Source of the DNA: Marvinbryantia formatexigens DSM 14469
GTDB taxonomy: Bacteria; Bacillota; Clostridia; Lachnospirales; Lachnospiraceae
Direction of reading: 5' to 3'
NCBI RefSeq assembly: GCF_025148285.1
Contig: NZ_CP102268.1
Coordinates: 2,273,001 to 2,337,000, forward strand
Length of the DNA stretch: 64,000 nucleotides
The position numbers and the translations under genes were made by a program. Below the pieces are notes generated by a model. The model was not told the origin of the DNA. It saw nothing but the letters and a program-made list of their open reading frames with translations, and did not search any database. Positions 31,864 to 40,338 of the stretch are shown one piece after another; within the stretch, counting starts at the first letter, position 1, and every line of letters begins with the position of its first letter.

Positions 31864-32802
31864 ATGGCGGAAACGTTTGAGGAAATACAAAACTTATTAC
31901 AGGAGAAGGCAGATTATCAGGCGCGCCTGAATCTTCTGGCATACGATGGGACACCAGAAGTAAAGGAAACGGCTGGCAAGAAGTATTTATATGTAAGAAA
32001 ACGTGTGGGAAGTCGTCTTACATCAACTTATGTGGATGTTTATTCCGAAGAGTTATATCAGATGTTACTGAGAAATGCAAGGGAAGCCCGTGAACTGCGA
32101 AAAAAAATCCGACAGATTGATAAGCAGTTAGCAAAAATGGGCTATGAGGAAAACGAATTGCCGCCGCGTGTGATAGAAAATCTTGATTTTGCCAGGGCAA
32201 ATATGAAGGAGAATATCTACAACCAGGCAATTCTGGAGGGCGTGGCTACTTCGTTCCCGCAAACGGAAGAGATTCTGGAAAATGGCAAAGTGTATGGAAT
32301 GACAGCAACGGATGTACAGAAAATTCTCAATCTGAAACATGCATGGGAATTTATTCTTGATAAAGATGTGATTCAGAGTGAGAGTGATTATTATATTCTC
32401 TGCCATATTGCAAAGCTTGTAAATGAAGGCTTTTTTTTGAATGGAGGAAGAATCCGCGGAATTCCGGTAACGATTGGGGGATGTTCATATATACCGCCTG
32501 TTCCGATAGAGTCTGTTGTGAAAGAGCGTATTAAAGAAATACTGGCATCCGGTCAGAGCGATATTGATAAGGCGATTGCATTGTGTATGTATTCCATGAA
32601 AACACAGATTTTTATAGATGGGAATAAAAGAGCATCTGTGATATACGCCAATCATTATCTGATTGCTCACGGGCAGGGCTTTCTGGTCATTCCGGAGAAG
32701 GAAGTGCCGGAGTTTAAAAAGCTGCTGGTTGCTTATTATGAGGGGGAGGATATCTCTGTTATCAGCCGGTTTCTGAAAGAAAAGTGCTGGAAAACATTTT
32801 GA
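31864..32802 (+). CDS. Fic-fold protein with degenerate active-site motif
   Basis: This is a 312-residue cytoplasmic protein. An N-terminal coiled-coil-like helical region (residues 1-105) is followed by a Fic domain. The core is KTQIFIDGNKRASVIYANHYL, where the usual H-P-F-x-D-G-N-G-R has Gln248 in place of the catalytic histidine but keeps Phe250, Asp252, Gly253, Asn254 and Arg256. An inhibitory-helix-like segment NQAILEGVATS lies before the core and retains the E-G pair. Fic enzymes transfer AMP or related groups to proteins. Loss of the histidine suggests a different reaction (such as phosphotransfer or deAMPylation) or a non-catalytic role. GAGGTGAG precedes the ATG. Confidence 0.83.
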   Translation: MAETFEEIQNLLQEKADYQARLNLLAYDGTPEVKETAGKKYLYVRKRVGSRLTSTYVDVYSEELYQMLLRNAREARELRKKIRQIDKQLAKMGYEENELPPRVIENLDFARANMKENIYNQAILEGVATSFPQTEEILENGKVYGMTATDVQKILNLKHAWEFILDKDVIQSESDYYILCHIAKLVNEGFFLNGGRIRGIPVTIGGCSYIPPVPIESVVKERIKEILASGQSDIDKAIALCMYSMKTQIFIDGNKRASVIYANHYLIAHGQGFLVIPEKEVPEFKKLLVAYYEGEDISVISRFLKEKCWKTF

Positions 32803-32858
32803 ATTTAAAAGCAGCAGGAGAGAATATGAACGGGCGGCATGAATGCCGCCCATAATTT

Positions 32859-33767
32859 TTACTCCGGCATTGCTGACGGATTTACATGTACCATAATGTG
32901 CTTGATTTTCGGAAAATTCTGTTCGATATCGTCGTGCACCGCCTCGGCTATTTTGTGCGCCTTCCAGAGCGGATAGGAGCCGTCCACGAGAATTTCAATA
33001 TCCACGTATATCTTATTGCCGAAAATACGTGTCTGCAGCAAATCCAGTCCCAGCACATTCGGATTTCTCATTACGCAGTCGTGAATCTGCTTTTCTGTCT
33101 CATCGTCGCAGGAATGGTCGACCATTTTATCAATCGCGTCTTTGAAAATATCGCAGGCGGCTTTGATGATAAATACAAAGATTACAAGACTGGCGACAGG
33201 GTCCATGATGGGGAAGCCAAGTCTTGCCCCGGCGATACCGATGAGCGCTCCGACTGAAGAAAAAGCGTCGGAACGATGATGCCAGGCGTCCGCCATCAGG
33301 GCGCTGGAATCAATTTTTTTTGCGTAAAACCGGGTATACCAGAACATCACTTCTTTTACCGCAATGGAAACAACGGCGGCAATCAGCGCCAGAAGACCGG
33401 GCGCCTCCAGATTGCTGTAATCACCGCGCAGGATGTCCTGCAGCGCGTTGACACCAATGCCAAGTCCGGTAACGAACAGCACCATAGCAAGAATAATGGC
33501 GGCGACGCACTCCATCCGTTCGTGTCCGTAGGGATGCTCCTTGTCGGATTCCTTTGACGCAAGCTTTATGCCGATGATGACAATGACTGTGCTGAATACG
33601 TCGGATGCGGAATGAACGGCGTCGCTTATCATAGCGCTGGAATGCGCAAAAATTCCGGCAAACAGCTTAAAAACCGAAAGCAGCGCATTTCCGGCAATCG
33701 TCACGGCGGACACCTTGTTGGCAGTTCTCTGAAACTCATTTTCCTGTGTTATTTGATTTTTCTCCAT
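32859..33767 (-). CDS. Cation diffusion facilitator (metal exporter)
   Basis: This is a 302-residue CDF transporter with six transmembrane segments and the metal sites ISDAVHSASDVFS (helix 2, D-H-D type) and ADAWHHRSDAFSS (helix 5). HPYGHERME lies after helix 2, and a cytoplasmic C-terminal domain ends in MVHVNPSA. Family members export Zn2+, Co2+, Ni2+, Fe2+ or Mn2+. The NiCo riboswitch in its leader points to Co2+ and Ni2+ export. GGAGGTAAC precedes the ATG. Confidence 0.93.
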   Translation of the reverse strand: MEKNQITQENEFQRTANKVSAVTIAGNALLSVFKLFAGIFAHSSAMISDAVHSASDVFSTVIVIIGIKLASKESDKEHPYGHERMECVAAIILAMVLFVTGLGIGVNALQDILRGDYSNLEAPGLLALIAAVVSIAVKEVMFWYTRFYAKKIDSSALMADAWHHRSDAFSSVGALIGIAGARLGFPIMDPVASLVIFVFIIKAACDIFKDAIDKMVDHSCDDETEKQIHDCVMRNPNVLGLDLLQTRIFGNKIYVDIEILVDGSYPLWKAHKIAEAVHDDIEQNFPKIKHIMVHVNPSAMPE

Positions 33768-33843
33768 ATCAGTTACCTCCTGAAATAAGATAGCTCTATG
33801 GCACTAAATATATGTGGGAGTTTTAAAGAATTGCTTCTGAATA

Positions 33844-33889
33844 CAAAAACACCCACGAATCAGTAGTTAGCAACAACTGTCCCGTGGAT
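33844..33889 (-). terminator. Riboswitch-controlled terminator of the CDF leader
   Basis: On the minus strand CCACG pairs with CGTGG and the inner CAGT with ACTG, followed by GTGTTTTTG. The CAGT strand is the 3' half of aptamer helix P1, so aptamer folding and this terminator exclude each other. Confidence 0.7.
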
Positions 33890-33953
33890 GAACATTTCCA
33901 CTGTCACGCATGTGACCCGACTCCATAACGGACTGTTACGGTCTGCTCAGTTT
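33874..33953 (-). ncRNA. NiCo riboswitch (czcD RNA motif)
   Basis: On the minus strand, ACTGAGCAG (33943-33951) opens the aptamer and GGGACAGT (33876-33883) closes it. Between them lie the hairpins CCGTAAC..GTTATGG, GTCAC..GTGAC and GTGGAAATGTTCATCCAC, joined by GAGTCGGG and similar junction bases. This is the conserved layout I know for NiCo riboswitches, which bind Co2+ and Ni2+ cooperatively and turn on metal efflux genes. It precedes a CDF exporter gene. Confidence 0.82.
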
Positions 33954-33990
33954 GTACTGTAGATTTATATGCAGTGCAAAGAGTTATGAT

Positions 33991-34019
33991 AGAATAGCAT
34001 ACATATATGCGATTGTCAA
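33991..34019 (-). promoter_or_regulatory. Promoter of the NiCo riboswitch/CDF transcript
   Basis: On the minus strand TTGACA (34014-34019) and TATTCT (33991-33996) are 17 bases apart. Transcription would start near 33984, about 32 bases before the aptamer. Confidence 0.65.
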
Positions 34020-34119
34020 TATATTTATGGAATTTTTATACTTTCTTAACAGAATGTACTATTATTAATAAATTAATGAAAATTATGATTCTGATTTTGG
34101 TAATTTTGCATAAATGCGG

Positions 34120-34148
34120 TTGACATTGACGAAGTAAAATAATATAAT
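34120..34148 (+). promoter_or_regulatory. Consensus promoter of the cobalamin-riboswitch/eut transcript
   Basis: TTGACA (34120-34125) and TATAAT (34143-34148) with an exact 17-base spacer match the sigma-A consensus. The riboswitch starts about 15 bases after the predicted +1. Confidence 0.8.
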
Positions 34149-34167
34149 TGCAGCATAAGTAGATAGT

Positions 34168-34338
34168 TCCAGGTATACAGGTGCCTGCCACAGAAGGCAG
34201 GTGAAAAGGGAAACGGGTGAGAATCCCGTACAAAGCCGTTGCTGTATTGGCGTAGTGACTGCAAAAAATATCATTGAGGCAAAAACTTGAGAAGATAAGC
34301 AGTCATGAGGATGCCTGAGTCAGAAGACCTGCCTGTAT
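34168..34338 (+). ncRNA. Cobalamin riboswitch
   Basis: Conserved elements occur in order: GGTGCCTGCCACAGAAGGCAGGTG, AAAAGGGAAACGGGTGAGAATCCCGTACAAAGCC, CAGTCATGAGGATGCC, and the B12 box GAGTCAGAAGACCTGCCTG. These mark the AdoCbl-type aptamer. It lies upstream of DUF2284 and the ethanolamine operon, whose lyase EutBC needs adenosylcobalamin. No terminator follows immediately. The nearest is at 34628, about 290 bases downstream. Confidence 0.93.
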
Positions 34339-34340
34339 AT

Positions 34341-34627
34341 AACACACGTGACAGCTCCCCGGACCTGGGAGTGTGTATGACCTGTATGCTTCGCAGACAG
34401 CGGAGTGAGCATGCTCTGCGTGCTCAGCTGCTTGCGGCGTATGCATGATTTGTATGCTTCGCAGATTGCGGAGTGTGCTTAATTTGTATGTGTGCTCACG
34501 AGCATGTTTACTTATGCGAGTAATTCATCACCTCTTTCGCACGGTGCGCACATGTCAGAACCTGCCAGTTCTTTATCTGAGAGCGGCCGTGGAGAGAAAT
34601 CTGACATGACGAGTGGATTGCCAGAGG
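34341..34627 (+). ncRNA. Long structured leader RNA between riboswitch and terminator
   Basis: About 290 bases with no convincing gene but many hairpins. ACACAC/GTGTGT encloses CTCCC/GGGAG. Two near-identical hairpins start at 34383 and 34451 (TGTATGCTTCGCAGA..GCGGAGTG, loops AGACA and AGATT). TGAGCA/TGCTCA lies between them, and CATGTCAGA (34551-34559) pairs with TCTGACATG (34600-34608). Together with the riboswitch and the terminator at 34628 it could be released as a B12-controlled small RNA. I found no clear EutV-type hairpin pair. Confidence 0.5.
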
Positions 34628-34662
34628 AAGTACCTGATTGTGACACAGTCGGGTACTTTTTT
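34628..34662 (+). terminator. Intrinsic terminator upstream of the first eut-region gene
   Basis: AAGTACCTGA (34628-34637) pairs with TCGGGTACTT (34649-34658), with TTTT after. It separates the riboswitch leader from the DUF2284 gene at 34761, so downstream genes need read-through, antitermination or another promoter. Confidence 0.8.
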
Positions 34663-34760
34663 GTTTTTATCCGCGGGAACGCGCACGCAGATGCAGAAGA
34701 AATATACCGCTTATGCAGGAAACTCTGCAGAGCGGGGCTCTTTCAGGAAGGAGGATTTTT

Positions 34761-35312
34761 ATGTATCGGACGCAGATTTGCGTAAAGACGCTGAAGGTTA
34801 CGGAATGGATCGCAGAATACTGTCAGCCGGAAACCTTCGTTCCTCTCTGCAGGGAGTGTCCGGAATATCAGAAAAACTGGTCCTGTCCGCCCGGAGTGCC
34901 TCCGGTGAAAGAGATTGCGGGAAAGTACCGGTATGTACAGGCGATAGGCCTGAAGGTGATTTATGAGGAACGGGTCAGAAAAGAGGCGCTGACCGCACCT
35001 GGGCGTGCGGAGGAGCTGCGTGAGCAGAGCTACGGCGCAGCAAAAAAGAAAATGCTGCAGGCGCTTCTGGCGCTGGAGAAGGTGATTACGCCTTCGCAGA
35101 CGATTATGGCGGGCTGCTGCGTACTTTGCGGACGCTGTGCCAGAATCGACGGGAAGCCGTGCAGACATCCGGAGGAGATGCGCTATTCCTTTTCCGGGCT
35201 GGGGTTTGATCTGGGCAGGATTTCCGGAGAGCTTCTGGAGATGCCGCTTCTGTGGCAGAAGGAGGGACTTCCGGAATATAACGTGGCAATAGCCGCCTTC
35301 CTGCATAACTAA
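34761..35312 (+). CDS. DUF2284 predicted metal-binding protein
   Basis: This is a 183-residue soluble protein rich in cysteine, with C..C.........C in RECPEYQKNWSCPPG near the N-terminus. A central motif, GCCVLCGRCARIDGKPCRHP, resembles half of a ferredoxin iron-sulfur site. This is the DUF2284 signature. Members are found near corrinoid and methyltransferase genes, but no reaction is established. It is the first gene after the cobalamin riboswitch and precedes eutG, so a link to B12 handling is likely but inferred. GGAAGGAGG precedes the ATG at 34761. Confidence 0.8.
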   Translation: MYRTQICVKTLKVTEWIAEYCQPETFVPLCRECPEYQKNWSCPPGVPPVKEIAGKYRYVQAIGLKVIYEERVRKEALTAPGRAEELREQSYGAAKKKMLQALLALEKVITPSQTIMAGCCVLCGRCARIDGKPCRHPEEMRYSFSGLGFDLGRISGELLEMPLLWQKEGLPEYNVAIAAFLHN

Positions 35313-35378
35313 GCTATTTTTCATTCCGGCTTATTGACGGATGTGAAGATAGAAAAAAATACAAAGAAAGGAGCAGTT

Positions 35379-36515
35379 ATGGAACAATTTGGAGTCAGAA
35401 CCAGGATTGTTATGGGCGACGGTCTGGACGCCATGATTGGCAGAATGAAGCGCGTATTCGTCGTAACGGACAGCTTTATGGCAAGCAGCGGCAAGGCGGA
35501 TTATGTGACAGCCAGACTGGACAAAGCCAGGGTGGAGTACACCGTTTTTTCTGATATTTCCGGAGAACCGGATATCGGGATGGTGACGGCGGGTACCAGC
35601 CGGATGCTGGAGTTTGAACCGGATACCGTAATCTGCATGGGCGGAGGCGCAGCCATCGATGCCGCAAAGGCAATCGTATTTGTGGCGCGCAAGGCCGGGG
35701 ACAGCAAGGCTGTGGAATTTATCGCGATTCCCACGACCAGCGGCACCGGCTCCGAGGTAAGCCGTTTTGCGGTGATTACGGATAAAGACAAGGGCGTCAA
35801 GTATCCGCTGGTGGATGACAGTCTTCTTCCCGATGTGGCGCTGCTGGATGCCCGGCTGGTGGAGAGTGCGCCGCCCTCTGTGACGGCGGATACCGGAATC
35901 GATGTGTTTACACACGCTGTGGAGGCTTTCGTATCCACAGGAAGAAATGATTTCACGGACGCCTGCGCGGAGAAAGCAATCAAGCTGGTAAACCACTATC
36001 TGATGACCGCCTATAAGAATCCGGGAGATTTAAAGGCGCGCCAGGGAATGCACAATGCGTCCTGTCTGGCGGGCATTGCGTTTTCCAACGCAGGACTGGG
36101 ACTGAATCACGGCATGGCTCACGCGATGGGGGCGCGTTTTCATATTCCCCACGGCAGAGCCAACGGTATTCTGCTTCCCTACGTTATGAGCTTCAATGCG
36201 GGCTGCGCCGCGGAAAAGCTGACGCCGACGGCGAAACGGTACGCGCAGATTTCGCGGCTGCTTCGTCTTGATACAAGCAATGTGCGCCAGAGCGCGCTGA
36301 ATATGATACGCACCGCGCGCAGCTTCATTAAACGGATGAACATGCCGTCTACCATTGAAGCGGCGGGCGTGACAAAGGAGCAGTTTGAGGCCGAGCTGGA
36401 CGCTATGGCGGCGGCAGCCCTGGCAGACAGCTGTACGGCGTCAAATCCGCAGCCGGTGACGCTGGAGGATATCAAAGCAGTTTACCGGAAAGCCTTTACC
36501 GGAAAGCTCCCTTAA
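35379..36515 (+). CDS. eutG: Iron-containing alcohol dehydrogenase (EutG/PduQ-like)
   Basis: This is a 378-residue group III alcohol dehydrogenase. It has the nucleotide motif [12 protein letters not shown] and [12 protein letters not shown]. The iron-binding region contains [16 protein letters not shown] and [21 protein letters not shown] with the conserved His residues. It reduces acetaldehyde to ethanol with NADH, recycling NAD+ inside the microcompartment for EutE. The ATG at 35379 follows AAAGGAGC. The upstream in-frame start lacks a ribosome site. Confidence 0.9.
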   Translation: MEQFGVRTRIVMGDGLDAMIGRMKRVFVVTDSFMASSGKADYVTARLDKARVEYTVFSDISGEPDIGMVTAGTSRMLEFEPDTVICMGGGAAIDAAKAIVFVARKAGDSKAVEFIAIPTTSGTGSEVSRFAVITDKDKGVKYPLVDDSLLPDVALLDARLVESAPPSVTADTGIDVFTHAVEAFVSTGRNDFTDACAEKAIKLVNHYLMTAYKNPGDLKARQGMHNASCLAGIAFSNAGLGLNHGMAHAMGARFHIPHGRANGILLPYVMSFNAGCAAEKLTPTAKRYAQISRLLRLDTSNVRQSALNMIRTARSFIKRMNMPSTIEAAGVTKEQFEAELDAMAAAALADSCTASNPQPVTLEDIKAVYRKAFTGKLP

Positions 36516-36531
36516 AGAAAGGCGGTACAGT

Positions 36532-36882
36532 ATGTCAGAACTACAGGGTAAAGAGCGTATTATACAGGAATTTGTGCCTGGCAAGCAGGTGACGCTGGCG
36601 CATGTGATCGCCAATCCGGATAAGGGACTGTATGCAAAGCTTGGACTGATAGACGCGGAGGGAGCCATCGGCATTATGACGATTACACCCAGCGAGGCAG
36701 CCATGATTGCGGCGGATGTGGCGACAAAGTCCGCCGATGTAAAAATCGGTTTTGTGGACCGTTTTAACGGCTCTCTGGTGATAACCGGGGATGTGGCGGC
36801 GGTGGAGGTGGCGCTGCGGGACGTGATGGATGTCCTCTGCGGCATGATGGGCTTTGCACAGACTACCGTTACCAAGACCTGA
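36532..36882 (+). CDS. eutS: Microcompartment shell protein EutS
   Basis: This 116-residue BMC-H shell protein has the circularly permuted fold of EutS/PduU. It opens [21 protein letters not shown], which forms the small beta-barrel cap over the hexamer pore, followed by [35 protein letters not shown]. Length and motif order fit the family exactly. It forms part of the flat facets of the ethanolamine compartment. It follows eutG by 16 bases. Confidence 0.95.
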   Translation: MSELQGKERIIQEFVPGKQVTLAHVIANPDKGLYAKLGLIDAEGAIGIMTITPSEAAMIAADVATKSADVKIGFVDRFNGSLVITGDVAAVEVALRDVMDVLCGMMGFAQTTVTKT

Positions 36883-36960
36883 CGCGGGAGAAAAACCGGC
36901 CGGCGCGGTGGATAAAAAGACCGGCAGCCGGGGCAGAAAAAGAACAGGAAACAGACAGAA

Positions 36961-37434
36961 ATGACAGAAGAAATGAAGAAAACAGAGGAGCTGGACCGGA
37001 AAAAAAGGGTCATCCTGATTGGACGGTCGACCGCAGGAAAAACAACGCTCTGCCAGAAAATCAATAACGAGGAGCTGAGGTATCACAAAACCCAGACGGT
37101 GCAGATTATCAATAAAAATATGATTGATACGCCGGGAGAGTACCTGGAGCGGACCAGCTACCGGGGCGCCCTGGTGGTGACCTCCACGGAAGCGGATGTG
37201 ATTCTTCTGGTGCAGGACGCCACAGAGGAAGGAACCATGTTCCCTCCCATGTTTAACAGTATGTTTGCCAAACCCTGCGTGGGTGTGGTGACAAAGGCGG
37301 ACCTGGCGGATGAGGCACAGGTGGAGCGGGCAAAAAAATATTTGAAAAATGCGGGAGCCGGGGAGCTCTATGTCACCAGCGCCGTCACAGGCGAGGGTGT
37401 GAAGGAGCTGGTGGATACGCTGCATCTTCTGTAG
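36961..37434 (+). CDS. eutP: EutP/PduV-type small GTPase-like protein
   Basis: This is a 157-residue P-loop protein with Walker [21 protein letters not shown] (switch II/DxxG equivalent), a VVTKADLAD nucleotide-specificity loop and [12 protein letters not shown]. It belongs to the EutP/PduV family, for which acetate-kinase-like activity or compartment positioning has been proposed. It lies between eutS and eutA, as in other clostridial eut operons. The first ATG is used. An internal ATG at residue 5 is possible. Confidence 0.92.
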   Translation: MTEEMKKTEELDRKKRVILIGRSTAGKTTLCQKINNEELRYHKTQTVQIINKNMIDTPGEYLERTSYRGALVVTSTEADVILLVQDATEEGTMFPPMFNSMFAKPCVGVVTKADLADEAQVERAKKYLKNAGAGELYVTSAVTGEGVKELVDTLHLL

Positions 37435-37504
37435 CTTATGGCAGCAGATAATCATAAGTTTCGTCCGGACATACCGGACGGCACCCGGTATCAGGAGGCT
37501 TGGT

Positions 37505-38935
37505 ATGCAGGAAACAATTAAAAGTATAGGCATTGATATCGGTACATCTACCACACAGCTTGTATTCAGCCGGCTGGTGGTGGAAAACGTGGCGGGAAGC
37601 TATACGGTGCCCAGGGTGAGCATCGTGGAAAAGGAAGTGTTCTACCGCAGCAGGATTTATTTTACGCCCCTGTGCTCCGCGACGGAAATCGATGCGGAGG
37701 CGGTAAAAAAGATTGTCAGCCAGGAATATGAAGCGGCTGGTATGAAGCCGGAGGACCTCTCCACGGGCGCGGTGATTATCACCGGCGAGACGGCAAGAAA
37801 AAAGAATGCCAACGAGGTGCTGGCGGCGCTCTCTGATTTTGCGGGAGATTTTGTGGTGGCTACGGCGGGACCGGACCTGGAATCCGTGCTGGCTGCCAGA
37901 GGAGCCGGAGCGGATGTGCTCTCGGAGGAGCACCGCACGGTAGTGGCGAACCTGGATATCGGAGGCGGAACCACAAACATTGCGCTTTATGAAAAGGGCG
38001 TTCTGCGGGGCACCTGCTGTCTGGATATCGGAGGACGTCTGATAAAGCTCCAGGAGGGGAAAATTTCCTACATTTTTCCCAAAATCGCGGAGCTGGCGAA
38101 GCTTCACGGAATCTCCATTGCGGTGGGGGAGCGGGCGGATGAGGAAAAGCTGTACCGGATATGCCGCCTGATGGCGGACGAGCTGGCGAAATCCCTCTAT
38201 CTGCTTCCGGCGGACGGAGCGCATAAGGGAATGTACACGAACGACGGCTCCATGCTCCCGGAAAAGCCGCGGGCAGCGGCACTGACGTATTCCGGCGGTG
38301 TGGCGGACTGTATTTATCACACAGATGATACAGACCCCTTCCGGTACGGCGATATCGGCGTACTTCTGGGAAGGGCGGTGCGGGAAAATGAAAAGCTCTC
38401 CGCGCTGGTCCGTTACCAGGCAAAGGAAACCATCCGGGCAACGGTGGTCGGGGCCGGTACCCATGCGACGGACGTCAGCGGCAGCACGATCCGCTACGAT
38501 AAAAAATATTTACCGATTAAGAATATTCCGGTTCTCAAGGTTTCTGCTGAGGATGAGGAAAATCTTGATACATTTGCAGAGACGATAAGAACGCAGCTTC
38601 CCATGTTCCGCAGCGAAGGCGTGCTGGAGTATGTGGCGATTGCGTTTCTGGGTAAGAAGCGTACCGGCTTCCGGGAAATCCAGGAGCTGGCAGACGCGCT
38701 GATCAAAGGAGCACAGGAGGTGATAAAGAGCGAATACCCGCTGATCGTGGTGGTGGAAAACGATATCGGCAAGGTTCTTGGAAATGCGCTGGACGTAAAA
38801 CTCAGGCATGAAAAGCCGGTCATCTGCATCGACCGCATCCACACATCCGGCGGAGATTATATTGACATCGGAGAACCCCTTGTCGGGGGACAGGTACTTC
38901 CGGTAGTCAACAAGACACTGGTGTTTAATACTTAG
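37505..38935 (+). CDS. eutA: Ethanolamine ammonia-lyase reactivating factor EutA
   Basis: This 476-residue ASKHA-fold ATPase exchanges damaged cobalamin on EutBC for fresh adenosylcobalamin. The N-terminal phosphate loop is [16 protein letters not shown], and the second phosphate motif is [28 protein letters not shown]-like residues follow ([13 protein letters not shown]). Length is that of the family. It lies directly upstream of eutB with 16 bases between, the classical order. Confidence 0.95.
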   Translation: MQETIKSIGIDIGTSTTQLVFSRLVVENVAGSYTVPRVSIVEKEVFYRSRIYFTPLCSATEIDAEAVKKIVSQEYEAAGMKPEDLSTGAVIITGETARKKNANEVLAALSDFAGDFVVATAGPDLESVLAARGAGADVLSEEHRTVVANLDIGGGTTNIALYEKGVLRGTCCLDIGGRLIKLQEGKISYIFPKIAELAKLHGISIAVGERADEEKLYRICRLMADELAKSLYLLPADGAHKGMYTNDGSMLPEKPRAAALTYSGGVADCIYHTDDTDPFRYGDIGVLLGRAVRENEKLSALVRYQAKETIRATVVGAGTHATDVSGSTIRYDKKYLPIKNIPVLKVSAEDEENLDTFAETIRTQLPMFRSEGVLEYVAIAFLGKKRTGFREIQELADALIKGAQEVIKSEYPLIVVVENDIGKVLGNALDVKLRHEKPVICIDRIHTSGGDYIDIGEPLVGGQVLPVVNKTLVFNT

Positions 38936-38951
38936 AAAGAGGTGATGGAGA

Positions 38952-40319
38952 GTGATTTTAAAGACAAAGCTGTTTGGTCATGTCTACGAGTTTAAATCTG
39001 TAAGAGAAGTCATGGCAAAGGCAAACGAAGAAAAATCCGGCGATAAACTGGCAGGTATCGCTGCAGAGACCGCAGAGGAGAGAGTTGCGGCAAAATTCGT
39101 TCTTTCAAATCTGACGCTGAATGATTTAAGAAACAATCCGGCGGTTCCCTACGAGGAGGACGAGGTTACAAGAATCATCCAGGACGATGTGAACGAGCAG
39201 ATTTTCAATACCATGAAGAACTGGACCATAGCGGAATTCCGTGAGTGGCTGCTGGATGTAAACACCACGCCGGAAATGATACGCAGAGCGTCCAGAGGAC
39301 TGACCTCCGAAATCGTGGCGGGCGTTTGCAAGCTGATGAGCAATCTGGACCTGATTTACGCGGCAAAGAAGATGCGCGTATCCGCTCACTGCAATACGAC
39401 CATCGGTCTGCCGGGAACCTTTTCTTCCCGTCTGCAGCCAAACCACACGACCGACGACCCGAAGGGCATCATTGCTTCCGTTATGGAAGGACTTTCCCTC
39501 GGCTGCGGCGATGCGGTTATCGGACTGAATCCGGTGGACGATTCCGTGGAGAGCGTTGCCCGTATTCTGAAGATGTTTGACGAGTTTAAAAATAAATGGG
39601 AAGTGCCCACCCAGATCTGTGTACTGGCGCACGTTACCACACAGACAGAAGCGGCACAGCGTTTCGGCGCTCCGCTGGATCTGATGTTCCAGTCAATCGC
39701 CGGTTCCCAGAAGGGAAATGAAGCCTTCGGTCTGACAGCGGCAATGCTGGAGGAAGGACGCCAGACGATGCTGACGAATTCCACCGCGACCGGTCCGAAC
39801 GTTATGTATTTCGAGACAGGACAGGGCTCCGAGCTTTCTTCTGAAGCGCACAACGGATGGGACCAGGTGACGATGGAGGCGCGCTGCTACGGCTTTGCGA
39901 AGCGGTTCCAGCCGTTCCTGGTAAATACGGTAGTAGGATTTATCGGACCGGAGTATCTGTATGATTCCAAGCAGGTAACCCGTGCCGGTCTGGAGGACCA
40001 CTTTATGGGCAAGCTCACCGGTATTCCTATGGGCTGCGACGCCTGCTACACGAACCACATGAAGGCAGACCAGAATGATATCGAAAATCTTGCCACGCTT
40101 CTGGTTGCGGCGGGCTGCAACTATATCATGGGCGTGCCGCAGGGCGACGACTGTATGCTGATGTATCAGTGCACCGGTTATCATGAGGCGGCGGCTCTGC
40201 GTGAGGTATTCGGTCTTCGTCCGATTAAGGAATTTGACCAGTGGCTGGAGAAGATGGGCTTCTCGGAGAACGGTAAACTGACAAAACTGGCAGGCGACGC
40301 GTCTGTATTCATGAAATAA
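38952..40319 (+). CDS. eutB: Ethanolamine ammonia-lyase large subunit
   Basis: This 455-residue TIM-barrel catalytic subunit of the AdoCbl-dependent lyase (EC 4.3.1.7) converts ethanolamine to acetaldehyde and ammonia. Typical stretches are SANTTIGLPGTFSSRLQPN-like (CNTTIGLPGTFSSRLQPNH), NPVDDSVESV, QSIAGSQKGNEAFG, YFETGQGSELSSEAH and the substrate-side GIPMGCDACYTNHMKAD. It starts at a GTG preceded by GAGGTGATGG. The E. coli protein is nearly the same length. It pairs with EutC encoded 19 bases downstream. Confidence 0.97.
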   Translation: MILKTKLFGHVYEFKSVREVMAKANEEKSGDKLAGIAAETAEERVAAKFVLSNLTLNDLRNNPAVPYEEDEVTRIIQDDVNEQIFNTMKNWTIAEFREWLLDVNTTPEMIRRASRGLTSEIVAGVCKLMSNLDLIYAAKKMRVSAHCNTTIGLPGTFSSRLQPNHTTDDPKGIIASVMEGLSLGCGDAVIGLNPVDDSVESVARILKMFDEFKNKWEVPTQICVLAHVTTQTEAAQRFGAPLDLMFQSIAGSQKGNEAFGLTAAMLEEGRQTMLTNSTATGPNVMYFETGQGSELSSEAHNGWDQVTMEARCYGFAKRFQPFLVNTVVGFIGPEYLYDSKQVTRAGLEDHFMGKLTGIPMGCDACYTNHMKADQNDIENLATLLVAAGCNYIMGVPQGDDCMLMYQCTGYHEAAALREVFGLRPIKEFDQWLEKMGFSENGKLTKLAGDASVFMK

Positions 40320-40338
40320 GGAAGGAGGGGACAATTCA

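Noticed and set aside
34383-34475. Duplicated hairpins in the leader as a standard EutV (ANTAR) target
   Set aside because: The loops (AGACA, AGATT) do not fit the A1/G4 hexaloop pattern I know for ANTAR targets. They are kept only as a possible divergent form.
34492-34785. A 97-codon frame in the riboswitch leader
   Set aside because: It crosses the intrinsic terminator at 34628 and overlaps the start of the DUF2284 gene, and there is no ribosome site. The region is better read as structured RNA.
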